From: Calvatia gigantea
Taxonomy: Eukaryota; Basidiomycota; Agaricomycetes; Agaricales; Lycoperdaceae
Direction of reading: 5' to 3'
DNA length: 18,399 nucleotides
Assembly (NCBI GenBank): GCA_025093985.1
Contig: JACAAK010000056.1
Coordinates: 1 to 18,399, forward strand
How positions within the stretch are numbered: position 1 is the first letter of the stretch; every line of letters begins with the position of its first letter. The translations under genes were made by a program, and so were the position numbers. The notes beneath the pieces were generated by a model, which made no database searches, had not been told where the DNA came from, and was given only the letters and a program-made list of their open reading frames with translations. Of the stretch, positions 1 to 7,598 are shown piece by piece.

Positions 1-61
1 TGTTTCTATGGAGATATGAATTATTGAATATTATGAGTGCATTGGAAGGGTTTTGTCCCTC
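1..61 (+). repeat. Left terminal inverted repeat of Tc1/mariner element
   Basis: Positions 40-61 (core CATTGGAAGGGTTTTGTCCC) are the exact reverse complement of 1243-1264. Positions 1-39 continue the match imperfectly, with nine mismatches, and include the shared stretch GATATGAATTA. The arm runs off the start of the window. Confidence 0.8.
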
Positions 62-199
62 ATCTTCTCCAGGCACATAACTCTGTTTACTGCTCTCAAA
101 CAAATTCAAATAAAATCATATGATGAGAGTAGATTGTGTATAAAGATGAAAGCTTACTTCTCCAGGCCAAAGTAACCCAATAACTTATCTTCTGTTGAC

Positions 200-1215
200 A
201 TGAAACCTCTCTCTTCTTCTCAGATTGATCATATCCTCTTTCTCCTTGACAAAGGACATACTGCTACCCAAATTGCTTCCACTACTGGTTATTCCCTCAG
301 TACTATCTCTAGAGTTTGCTCTAAACATAGGCCAACAATTTCCAAATCCACTGGTGGCCGTCCAAGCAAGCTTTCCCCCTCTGATACCAAATATGCCATT
401 TGACTTCTCATCTCTTGCAAGGCCGATAATGCCTCTCAGGTCACAAAGGCCCTCCAAAATGTTACCAACCAACCTGTTTCATCCAAAACAATTTGAAGGA
501 CACTCAAAAGGGCAGGGATGAAGGCTGTAGTGAAGAGAAAATGGCCTTTACTCACTAGGGTTCACAAGCAGAAGAGGCTGGTGTTTGCAAAACATATGCA
601 AACTGGACTGTGGAGGACTGGAAGCAGGTAGTTTGGACAGATGAGACTAAAATCAATTGGATGGGGTCAGATGGAAGGCATTGGGTGTGGAAAACAGCAG
701 GAGAGGGGCTTAGTGACAGGCTGGTGAATGGAACTGTCAAGTTTGGAGGAGGTTCTTGCATGATATGGGGGTGCATGCTATGGCAGGGGCCTGGCCATAT
801 ACACCACATTGAAGGTACCATGGATGGTGACCTTTATGTTCACATTTTAGATGACAAACTTTACCAAAGTCTCAAGAAATACAGGAAGAAGAAGTGGCAA
901 GTCCTTTTCCAACAGGACAATGACCCCAAACACACAAGCAAAAAAGCAAAAATGTGGCTTGAAAACAGTGGTTTAAAGGTTATGGAGTGGCCACCACAGT
1001 CCCCAGACCTTAATCCCATTGAACAGCTCTGGACTTATGTCAAAAACAGGCTAGAAGAGTATGAAAACTACCCTTCCAGCATAACTGAACTCAGAGAAAG
1101 GGTGGATATAGAATGGGGCAAAATTCCTGCATCAGTGTGTCAGAATTTGATAGAGAGTATGCCTAGGAGGGTTCAGGCTGTTTTACAGGCCAAAGGGGGC
1201 TATACAAAGTACTAG
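200..1215 (+). pseudogene. Tc1/mariner transposase, disrupted
   Basis: In Tc1/mariner elements this protein cuts and rejoins the element ends at TA targets. The N-terminal part (200-403, 67 codons from ATG) holds a helix-turn-helix for binding the inverted repeats (SSSQIDHILFLLDKGHT..., then a GRPSKLS motif). Frame 2 then meets TGA at 401-403 and TGA at 494-496, both at positions where related proteins usually have Arg, so both fit CGA to TGA. Near 599-602, in a short A run, one base appears to be missing and the coding sequence moves to frame 1. It continues to a TAG at 1213-1215. The C-terminal part has all three catalytic residues: Asp in WTDETKIN, the first Asp of QQDNDPKH, and Glu in SPDLNPIEQLW. 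Exactly 34 residues separate the last two (DD34E). It ends with the family-typical AKGGYTKY tail. Three lesions mean no functional protein, but the catalytic core is well preserved. Confidence 0.88.
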
Positions 1216-1242
1216 AGAACTGATTTTGTGTAGTTTCAGACA

Positions 1243-1303
1243 GAGGGACAAAACCCTTCCAATGGACTTATAATGTTGATTAATTCATATCACCACAGGA
1301 ACT
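1243..1303 (-). repeat. Right terminal inverted repeat of Tc1/mariner element
   Basis: Positions 1243-1264 are the exact reverse complement of 40-61, and 1265-1303 continue the match to 1-39 at lower identity. The arm begins 28 bp after the transposase stop codon. Confidence 0.8.
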
Positions 1304-1428
1304 TAATATTACATAATGCTGTTTATACCTATTTGTAGATAAGATACAAGACTACCTACATTTAAATTCTGAAGTGGATACCTTTACTGGTTGCTGAGTT
1401 ATTTGAGATTTGATGAAAAAGTCAAAAT

Positions 1429-1449
1429 CATTGGAAGGGTTTTGTCCCT
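1429..1449 (+). repeat. Third copy of the inverted-repeat core, same orientation as the left arm
   Basis: Positions 1429-1449 repeat the 21-bp core of the left arm (40-60) exactly. The flanks do not match the left arm well, and no partner in the opposite orientation is seen between 1450 and 2654. It may be the end of a second, decayed Tc1/mariner copy or of a non-autonomous derivative. Confidence 0.7.
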
Positions 1450-1776
1450 TACTGTATTCAATGATCCTTGCAGGACTGCATAGAGGGTCATTCTTCAATC
1501 CTGGCAATGGAGCTGACCTCCTTTGACATAGCAGCCTCAAAGTGGTTGTGTTTGATGAATGCAGAGTAAAAGTCATCTAAATAAATTATTGACTTTTGAT
1601 GAATGCTTTGACTGGAGTAATTGATACTCACCAATCTCCTTGACAACATCACAGCCCATGGTCTTCTCACTAGATTGTGGCACAACTTGCAGAATCAATC
1701 CATGAATCTATGTTCTTCTAAGAAGTCTAACCTAGATGACTTACTACCTTGCCTGACCTGTATGGCAGGGAAAAGT

Positions 1777-2235
1777 TCATGGATCCTCTCGAGTTGCTAT
1801 TGTATAATTTGACTGGCTTTTACAACCCCACTTTTGTGTGTCAGATCTAGTGCACAAGTTTGGAGGCATTTCAGGGCATATTGCAGTAGGATCTGGGTCT
1901 CTGTCATTTGGTGGCTGGTCTTGTTTGCTGGTGGACTGGAATGATCTTGTTTTAGAGCCCTTCACAGCCTAGTGTTGACTCTGAGCTGAGGTATCACCTA
2001 AGGCAGCTGCCAGTACCTCATGGAGTTTACCTTGGAGGTTAGTAGTTTTCTTGGACAGTTTTTTGCTCATTGTAGTGGGATTGGACATCAGTAGTGCAGG
2101 AACAAAAGCAGTTTGAAGGGTATTTATGGAGGGACTGGATACCTTGTCGATCCAAGTATGGTTTAAATAACATTTGACCTGAGATATCATCCAACACCAC
2201 ACAATTGGCCACACTGTGGCACCAAGGAGTTGCAT
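1777..2235 (-). pseudogene. Possible relic ORF, unrecognised
   Basis: On the minus strand, two reading frames (2235-1969 and 1965-1777) are in the same frame and separated only by a TAG at 1969-1971. Together they would give about 152 codons. The middle part is polar (SKKLSKKTTNLQGKLHEVLAAALGD) and the second half is rich in Pro, Ser, Gln and Asp. I recognise no domain. The single stop fits CAG to TAG, but an open frame of this length can also arise by chance, so confidence is low. Confidence 0.2.
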
Positions 2236-2654
2236 GAGGGGAACAATGATATAATCAAAAATACATCAAAGCAGCTGATACACATGTTTGGGAGATTTCA
2301 CTGGGAGGGCCACACTGAGTGGCCTATCATTGGCTGTGACAGAACAAAGCACACAGCAATGTGCTGCTGGAATGTCGATGCTAAAATCTAGTGCAATACT
2401 TGCACAGCATCCAAATCAAGAGTGCCCAGTGATTATTTTGTGAATGCAGAGACCTGATTGGGAGGAAGATACTATTGTAAACCCCACCACAATTGGCCAT
2501 CAAATACCCAAAAGAACTAGGTGAGGCCACATGACCCACCACAAGGCATGTACAGAGGGACAGTGGGCATCTTTACTGCAGAAAGGTTGGTGGCTGAGCA
2601 ATAAGTGCAATGGCAGAACAAAGCAGTCTTGTAGATCTGCTAAATGGGGAATAA

Positions 2655-2963
2655 TGTTACGACCTTAGTCGGTTTAGACCTCAGGTTGCAGCTCTGGCTA
2701 AGTCTTGAGGGCGAGTAAGGGAAAGAGAACAAAGGTGGTTAAGCGTACCGAATACAACAGGGTGTATGTACGCTTAAATACATCTAAGGCTTATCCGGTT
2801 GAACGGATGGAGTAACTACGTGAAACGTCCGGTCAAGGCGTAGTAGTTAGTATGAGTCATATCTTTCGGGGAACGCTGGACTAGAATAGCTGAAACAGGT
2901 ACACAGATAATTAGAAATGCAGAATAGCATGGAACTCGTTATGATCGGTGGAAACTCATAACA
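2655..2963 (-). repeat. Element A 3' LTR
   Basis: The LTR is 309 bp, beginning TGTTACGACC and ending CTCATAACA on the plus strand (TG...CA ends). It is identical to 8741-9049 except for one G/A difference near 2884 (CTAGAATAG against CTAAAATAG). It contains 16 CpG sites. Confidence 0.97.
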
Positions 2964-2978
2964 ATACCCTCCGATTAG
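2964..2978 (-). promoter_or_regulatory. Element A polypurine tract
   Basis: Immediately inside the 3' LTR, the minus strand reads AATCGGAGGGTAT and then TGTTATG, the LTR start. This is where plus-strand DNA synthesis would be primed. The same place holds AATTGGGGGGTAT in Element C. It lies just past the ORF3 stop codon. Confidence 0.75.
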
Positions 2979-2981
2979 ACT

Positions 2982-3968
2982 TCATGCCTCAGGAAGTTCG
3001 TCGAACTCTCCATTGACTACGGCTGCGGCGAGGGCTTTCTTGGTGGCTCCGATGAGGTACTTTCCTTCGTTGGAGCGTGCGAAGAAGACAGGCAAGTGGC
3101 TGCGGCCATCTTGACGGATAGGGACTGGGACTCCGTTGAAGGGGAACTCGGTGATGGTTGAGTTGTCCCAATAGCTCTTGACTATCGCGTTCCAATAATG
3201 TTGGTCCTTTTCTTGGCCTGGTAGTACACTGCGGAATCTTGTTGGTGGAAGAAAAACCGATACGATCTGTGGTGGGGTGATGGTCTTTATGAATCGTCGG
3301 AGTGCGTTGACTTCTTCCTTCATTGAGACGGTGGTTTCTTCGTCCATGGGCGTGTCTGCTCGTTTGGTTGGTGGGGAACGAATGGTGGTGTGTAGGTCAG
3401 CAAGAGTGATTCCGATGCGCGTAACGAGTTGATCAATGTCTGGGTCTTCTGTGGTCTTGTCACGTCCTAGCAGGTTCATAGCGACGTCTGCGAGTTCTAG
3501 GAAGATGTCGGCGATATCGAGGTGGTTGAAAACCTCTAGAGCGAGGTCAACACGGTTCTGGAGGCTGTGAACTCGATTCTGTTCGCTAGGTGTGAGGGTG
3601 GATAATTCTAATGCGCGGAAGATGGCGGGAATGTGCTGGCTAGTGGAGGACGATGCGTTGGCGAACCCGGCGTACATGTCCGCGAAAGTGATGCAAGCGG
3701 TAGCGAGGGTGATGTGGCGGTTTACTGCGAGTCGTTTGTTCTGGGCCGTGATTGTTTCTACTTCATCGTTTGTGGCTTTGTTGACATCTTTGAGGAGGGT
3801 CTCAAGGAGTCCTTGTGCTGGGGACGGGGTGGTTGCGAGGTTGTAGCGGGTGCCTTGGGGTGCAGGTGCTTGACTATTGCCTGGCTTTGGGAGAGGGACT
3901 GAGGAAATTGTGGTTGGGTTGGGGTGGACGAGAGAGCTGATAGAGATACGGTTGGCTTGGGAGGGCAT
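2982..3968 (-). CDS. Third ORF of Element A, 328 aa, function unknown
   Basis: The ATG at 3968 lies two codons after the pol TAG, in the pol frame, and the stop is 18 nt before the 3' LTR. I recognise no known family. Residues 1-60 are rich in Pro, Ser and Thr (PNPTTISSVPLPKPGNSQAPAP). Residues about 60-230 look helical, with repeated Leu/Ala patterns (HLDIADIFLELADVAMNLLG). Residues 240-328 form a conserved block with PTRF, LPGQEKDQHYW, FPFNGVPVPI and KYLIGATKKAL. There is no signal peptide, membrane segment or zinc motif, so it is not an envelope protein by appearance. The same ORF occurs in Elements B (exactly 987 nt, no net indel), C and D, so it is an inherited part of this lineage. Possible roles, all speculative, include a particle component, a host-chromatin or nuclear-transport partner, or a silencing antagonist. 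Confidence 0.9.
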   Translation of the reverse strand: MPSQANRISISSLVHPNPTTISSVPLPKPGNSQAPAPQGTRYNLATTPSPAQGLLETLLKDVNKATNDEVETITAQNKRLAVNRHITLATACITFADMYAGFANASSSTSQHIPAIFRALELSTLTPSEQNRVHSLQNRVDLALEVFNHLDIADIFLELADVAMNLLGRDKTTEDPDIDQLVTRIGITLADLHTTIRSPPTKRADTPMDEETTVSMKEEVNALRRFIKTITPPQIVSVFLPPTRFRSVLPGQEKDQHYWNAIVKSYWDNSTITEFPFNGVPVPIRQDGRSHLPVFFARSNEGKYLIGATKKALAAAVVNGEFDELPEA

Positions 3969-3974
3969 GTTTGG

Positions 3975-6900
3975 CTAGTATCTTTGTCTGGGGTTTGACT
4001 TGACTGATGTTTTTTTGGATTTCTTGCCCCCCTTTTTATAGGTATCCTCCGGATGCCTTTTGTGGTATTCCGCTATCGCGTCTTGGGCGTTTTGTAGGTT
4101 TGACTCCGCTGTCCACGTATCTTCTTCGTTGCTGTATCCTTTCCAGTGTATGAGGAATTGATATCCCCTTCCTCTTCGTCGTTTTCCTCGGACTTCTTCT
4201 ACTTCGTATTCTTCCTCGTTGTTGATGATCATTGGTTCGGGCGCTGGTGCCTCTTTCTGGATGTGGAATGATGTCTTTTGCGCCGGTGTTAGCAGTTGTT
4301 CGTTGAACACATCATGGATGGCCCATCCTTCTGGTATCGCCAGCCGATATGCCACTTCCCCTATTTTTTCCTTAATTCGGAAAGGCCCATACCTTTTTTG
4401 ACCTAGCTTCTTTGATGACTGATTGGTATGGATGTTGGTGTTTTCTAACCATACTTCATCGTTGATCTGATATGTCCTTGTGTTCATCTTGCTGTTATCG
4501 TGTGTTCGTTTCATCTTTTCTTGGTATGATCGTAGTGCGGAAGTGGCATTGTCTCTTGCATTCTGGAGTTGTTTTAGGAACTCCGTGCTGCTAGGGTTGT
4601 TCGTTATTCCGCTTTCCTTTCCTTTCCAGGGGTGTCTTCCGTAGTTCAGGTAGAATGGTGTCATCTGAGTGCCGGTGTGTTTCTTGTCATTGTATTGGAA
4701 TTCGGCCATGGACAGCCACTTCGCCCAGTCGTTTTGGTCATAGTTGCAGTATATCCTCAGGTATGTTTCGACTTCTCTGTTGATCCTTTCTGTTTGCCCG
4801 TCGGTCTGTGGGTGATAGGCCGTTGATAGGTTTCGTTCTATCCCTAGTCCTTTGAATAGTTCGCCGGTGAATTCGGACGCAAACTGTGGTCCTCGGTCAC
4901 TGAGGACTTTCCTCGGCATTCCATGTAGCTTCCATATTTCATCTCGGTAGTGCTGTGCTAGTTCTTTTGAGGAAACATCCGTCCTTGTCGCTATGAGTCG
5001 TATCATTTTTGAGAACTGGTCGACAATGACTAGGATAGCATCTTTTCCTTCTGATTCGGGTAGAGGCCCAATGAGGTCGATGCTCACTTCTTCCCATGGG
5101 CCGTCGGGGATGGGAAGCGGGTGCAGAGGTGTCTTTAAAGGTGTCTTGCGTGGCTTATTTCGTTGGCAATTTTGACATCCTTTGATGTACTTGTGGATGT
5201 CCGTTCGGATTGTCGGCCACCAGTAATCTCTGGTCACCAGCTCGATCATTCGGTGTTGTCCTGGGTGTCCTGCATCAGGGGCGTCGTGATACTGGTGTAG
5301 TATTTCTTCTCTGAGTGTCGGTTCGGGTGGTACATACATGCTGGCGTTTTTGTAGATTATTCCGTCGTGTTCGGTGATGTCAGGATTTTGGCTGTGTATT
5401 TTTCGGATGATGGTCGTTTCTCGTCGTTTGCTCGCCTTGATTCGTTCTTTGAGGGTGGGTTCTATAAATAGTTCGGCGCGGAGCAAGATGGTCCCTTCTG
5501 GCTGTTCGTCGTTTTTTCTGTTTGTCAGCCAAGTGTCTCGAATCATGGTGACTAGCTTCTCCTCTTCCTGTCCTGGTTCTTGGTAGATTCTGGAGAGGAG
5601 GTCGGCTTTTGTGTTTGTTTTTCCTGGTACGTGGCGCAATGTAAAGTCATAGTCCTGTAACCGTAGGTACCATCTAGCTTGTCGGCCGTTTAGTTTCTGG
5701 GGTTCTCTGTAGTACTTCAAATTTTCGTGGTCGGTCCAGATTTCGAATTTTTCTTCTGCATCCAGTAGGTAGTGTCGCCATTCCTTTAGTGCATGCATGA
5801 TAGCCAATAGTTCTTTGTCGTAGATTTCATAATTCCGTTCTGCTGGCGATAATGTGCGGGACGTGAATGCGATTGGGTGCCATTTGGAATTTTGTTCTTG
5901 TGAGAGTACTCCTCCTAGTGCATAGTTTGATGCGTCGACTTCTACCCAGAATTGACCTTTTCTTTGGGGTAGTGTTAAGGTGGGCTCCTCGGTGATTCGT
6001 TGCTTTAGTTCGTCGAACGCTGATTGTTGTTCCTCTTTCCACTCCCACTCTTCTGATCCTTTCAGCCTGTTCAATGGGGCCGCTATCTTGCTGAAGTTTT
6101 TTATAAATCGGCGGTAGTAGTTGGCAAAACCGAGGAATCTTTCTACTCCCTTCTTGTTGTGCGGTTGGGGCCATTCTCGTACTGATTTTACCTTTTCGGC
6201 CTCCATTTCAATGCGTCCGTGTCCTACGGTTACTCCTAGCATTGGGATTTCTTCGGCGTCGAAGATGCATTTGGATCGTTTGAAGCACAGGTTGTGCTCG
6301 GCTGCTCTTTCCAAGAATCGGATGGTTTGTTCTTGTAGTTGTTCTTTGGTGTCTCCCGGAATTGTGAAGTCGTCCATATAGTTTACTATGTCTCCGTCTC
6401 GTAGCAAGTCTCGGAAGATGCTCGCCATCATTCTTGAAAACGTTCCAGGTGAATTGCTGAGACCGAAAAACATTACTGTAGGTTCGAATAACCCTTCGTT
6501 GGTTAGGAAGGCTGCTTTCCACTCGTCTCCTTCTTTGATTCGGACGTTGTTATAGCCCCAAATGATGTCCAGTTTGTTGAAGTATTTGGCTTTCCCTAAT
6601 TTGTCGATGACTTCCCCAATTCGAGGCAGCGGTGTTTTATCCTTGATGACCACGTTATTCAGTCGTCGGTAATCTTGAATGAGTCGTTTTGAGCCATCCT
6701 TTTTTGGGATGAAGAAGGTGGGTGCAGCATATGGTGATTTCGATGGTCGTATTCGTCCTGACTCGAGATTTTCTTTGACAAATGTCTTGAGTTCGTCTTG
6801 TTCTTTGATCGTCATGTTGTAGGTTCCTGCATTGATTTCCTTGGGTGCGTCTTCTGTTAAGATTATCTCGTGGTCCCATTCTGTTCGTTCAGGCAGTTTG

Positions 6901-7598
6901 TCGAATGTAGTTTTGTTGAATAAATGTGTGAATGGTCGTACGTAGTCCGGCAGGTCTGATGGTTCGGTGGGGTCGGGTTCTTCTTCTTCTTCCCATATAT
7001 CCTCGGTGGCGGTCATGTTTCGGATTTTGTCTGTTATCTGGATGCTTTGGTGTGGGACTTTACAGTCCTTTGGGCATCGGTTGAATTTTATTTCTCCTGT
7101 TCGCCAGTTTACTTCCGGATTGTGTTTGATGAGCCAGTCGTGTCCTAGGAATATTTCTGCTCTGTCTTGGAGTTGTACGACCGATGCTTCGATTGTTTCT
7201 TTGTGCCCTTCGATTTCCATTTGTATAGTTGCCTTTTCTGTGACCTTTCCTCCTTGGTTTGTCGTGCCGTCCGCGTTAAGTACCGTGATCTCTTGTCCCA
7301 ATTTTTCCGTGGGGATTTTTTCTTCGTCTATCAGTTTTTTGCTGATGCTGCTGGTGGTGCATCCCGAGTCGACTATAGTGTTTACTGTGATGATTTTTTT
7401 TGGGGTTTGGATTTTTCCTTTTAGGTTTAATTCGCGCTTTCGTTTCTGAGGAATCGTGTAATATTCTTCTGATATCCTAGATACAAGTTTCTTGACTCTC
7501 GAGGCAGCGCCTACTCGGAGTCTCCGGAAAAATCCTGCTGTTCCTCTGGTTTTGCTTCGTCCATTGCCCGGATCTGTACTTTCTTTGGTGCGGTGCAT
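3975..7598 (-). CDS. pol: Pol polyprotein of Element A (PR-RT-RH-IN-chromodomain)
   Basis: The 1,207-codon open frame overlaps the gag end by 88 nt in the -1 frame. It is probably made as a Gag-Pol fusion, so the Met at 7598 need not be a real start. Residues below count from that Met. The aspartic protease has DSG at 77-79 and a LGHDWL motif at 151. The reverse transcriptase spans about 280-460, with the first Asp in LDIIWGY (344) and YMDD at 407-410. RNase H has D555, E596 and D623. The integrase has an HHCC zinc finger (H771, H778, C808, C811), a D841/D901/E937 triad with 35 residues between the last two, and a GPF motif near 1071. A chromodomain follows at about 1128-1185 (YQFLIHWKGYSNEEDTW), expected to bind histone marks and steer integration into heterochromatin. 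All catalytic residues are present, so it appears functional. The stop is TAG at 3975-3977. Confidence 0.95.
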   Translation of the reverse strand: MHRTKESTDPGNGRSKTRGTAGFFRRLRVGAASRVKKLVSRISEEYYTIPQKRKRELNLKGKIQTPKKIITVNTIVDSGCTTSSISKKLIDEEKIPTEKLGQEITVLNADGTTNQGGKVTEKATIQMEIEGHKETIEASVVQLQDRAEIFLGHDWLIKHNPEVNWRTGEIKFNRCPKDCKVPHQSIQITDKIRNMTATEDIWEEEEEPDPTEPSDLPDYVRPFTHLFNKTTFDKLPERTEWDHEIILTEDAPKEINAGTYNMTIKEQDELKTFVKENLESGRIRPSKSPYAAPTFFIPKKDGSKRLIQDYRRLNNVVIKDKTPLPRIGEVIDKLGKAKYFNKLDIIWGYNNVRIKEGDEWKAAFLTNEGLFEPTVMFFGLSNSPGTFSRMMASIFRDLLRDGDIVNYMDDFTIPGDTKEQLQEQTIRFLERAAEHNLCFKRSKCIFDAEEIPMLGVTVGHGRIEMEAEKVKSVREWPQPHNKKGVERFLGFANYYRRFIKNFSKIAAPLNRLKGSEEWEWKEEQQSAFDELKQRITEEPTLTLPQRKGQFWVEVDASNYALGGVLSQEQNSKWHPIAFTSRTLSPAERNYEIYDKELLAIMHALKEWRHYLLDAEEKFEIWTDHENLKYYREPQKLNGRQARWYLRLQDYDFTLRHVPGKTNTKADLLSRIYQEPGQEEEKLVTMIRDTWLTNRKNDEQPEGTILLRAELFIEPTLKERIKASKRRETTIIRKIHSQNPDITEHDGIIYKNASMYVPPEPTLREEILHQYHDAPDAGHPGQHRMIELVTRDYWWPTIRTDIHKYIKGCQNCQRNKPRKTPLKTPLHPLPIPDGPWEEVSIDLIGPLPESEGKDAILVIVDQFSKMIRLIATRTDVSSKELAQHYRDEIWKLHGMPRKVLSDRGPQFASEFTGELFKGLGIERNLSTAYHPQTDGQTERINREVETYLRIYCNYDQNDWAKWLSMAEFQYNDKKHTGTQMTPFYLNYGRHPWKGKESGITNNPSSTEFLKQLQNARDNATSALRSYQEKMKRTHDNSKMNTRTYQINDEVWLENTNIHTNQSSKKLGQKRYGPFRIKEKIGEVAYRLAIPEGWAIHDVFNEQLLTPAQKTSFHIQKEAPAPEPMIINNEEEYEVEEVRGKRRRGRGYQFLIHWKGYSNEEDTWTAESNLQNAQDAIAEYHKRHPEDTYKKGGKKSKKTSVKSNPRQRY

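Larger units (their letters stand above)
1..1303 (+). mobile_element. Tc1/mariner DNA transposon, decayed, left end cut by window
   Basis: The element is defined by a DD34E transposase reading frame on the plus strand between inverted repeats. The inner 22 bp of the repeats (40-61 and 1243-1264) are perfect. Outside them, positions 1-39 match the reverse complement of 1265-1303 at about 30 of 39 positions, so the terminal repeat is longer than 60 bp and the true left end lies outside the window. No TA duplication can therefore be confirmed. The transposase is broken, so the copy is not autonomous. Its family is supported by the sequence; the exact right boundary is uncertain and may lie a little beyond 1303. 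Confidence 0.8.
1304..2654. other. Intergenic or relic sequence with no recognised gene
   Basis: This 1.35-kb stretch lies between the Tc1/mariner element and the left LTR of Element A. It holds the lone inverted-repeat core at 1429-1449, a short internal repeat (TTTGATGAATGC near 1551 and again near 1594) and several short reading frames without recognisable motifs. CpG is scarce. It could be an old, unidentified transposon or decayed host sequence. Confidence 0.5.

Noticed and set aside
40..1264. Tc1/mariner element bounded exactly by the perfect inverted repeats
   Set aside because: There is no TA at either side, and the inverted match continues outward on both sides.
2982..3968. Envelope gene in Element A (its position after pol suggests env)
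   Set aside because: No signal peptide, membrane span or Cys pattern is visible in the 328 residues.
6967..7449. 160-codon plus-strand frame inside Element A, with similar ones at 8010-8405 and 14636-15055
   Set aside because: They lie antisense to well-supported gag and pol domains and are rich in Ser, Cys and Phe, as expected for an antisense shadow. No motif seen.
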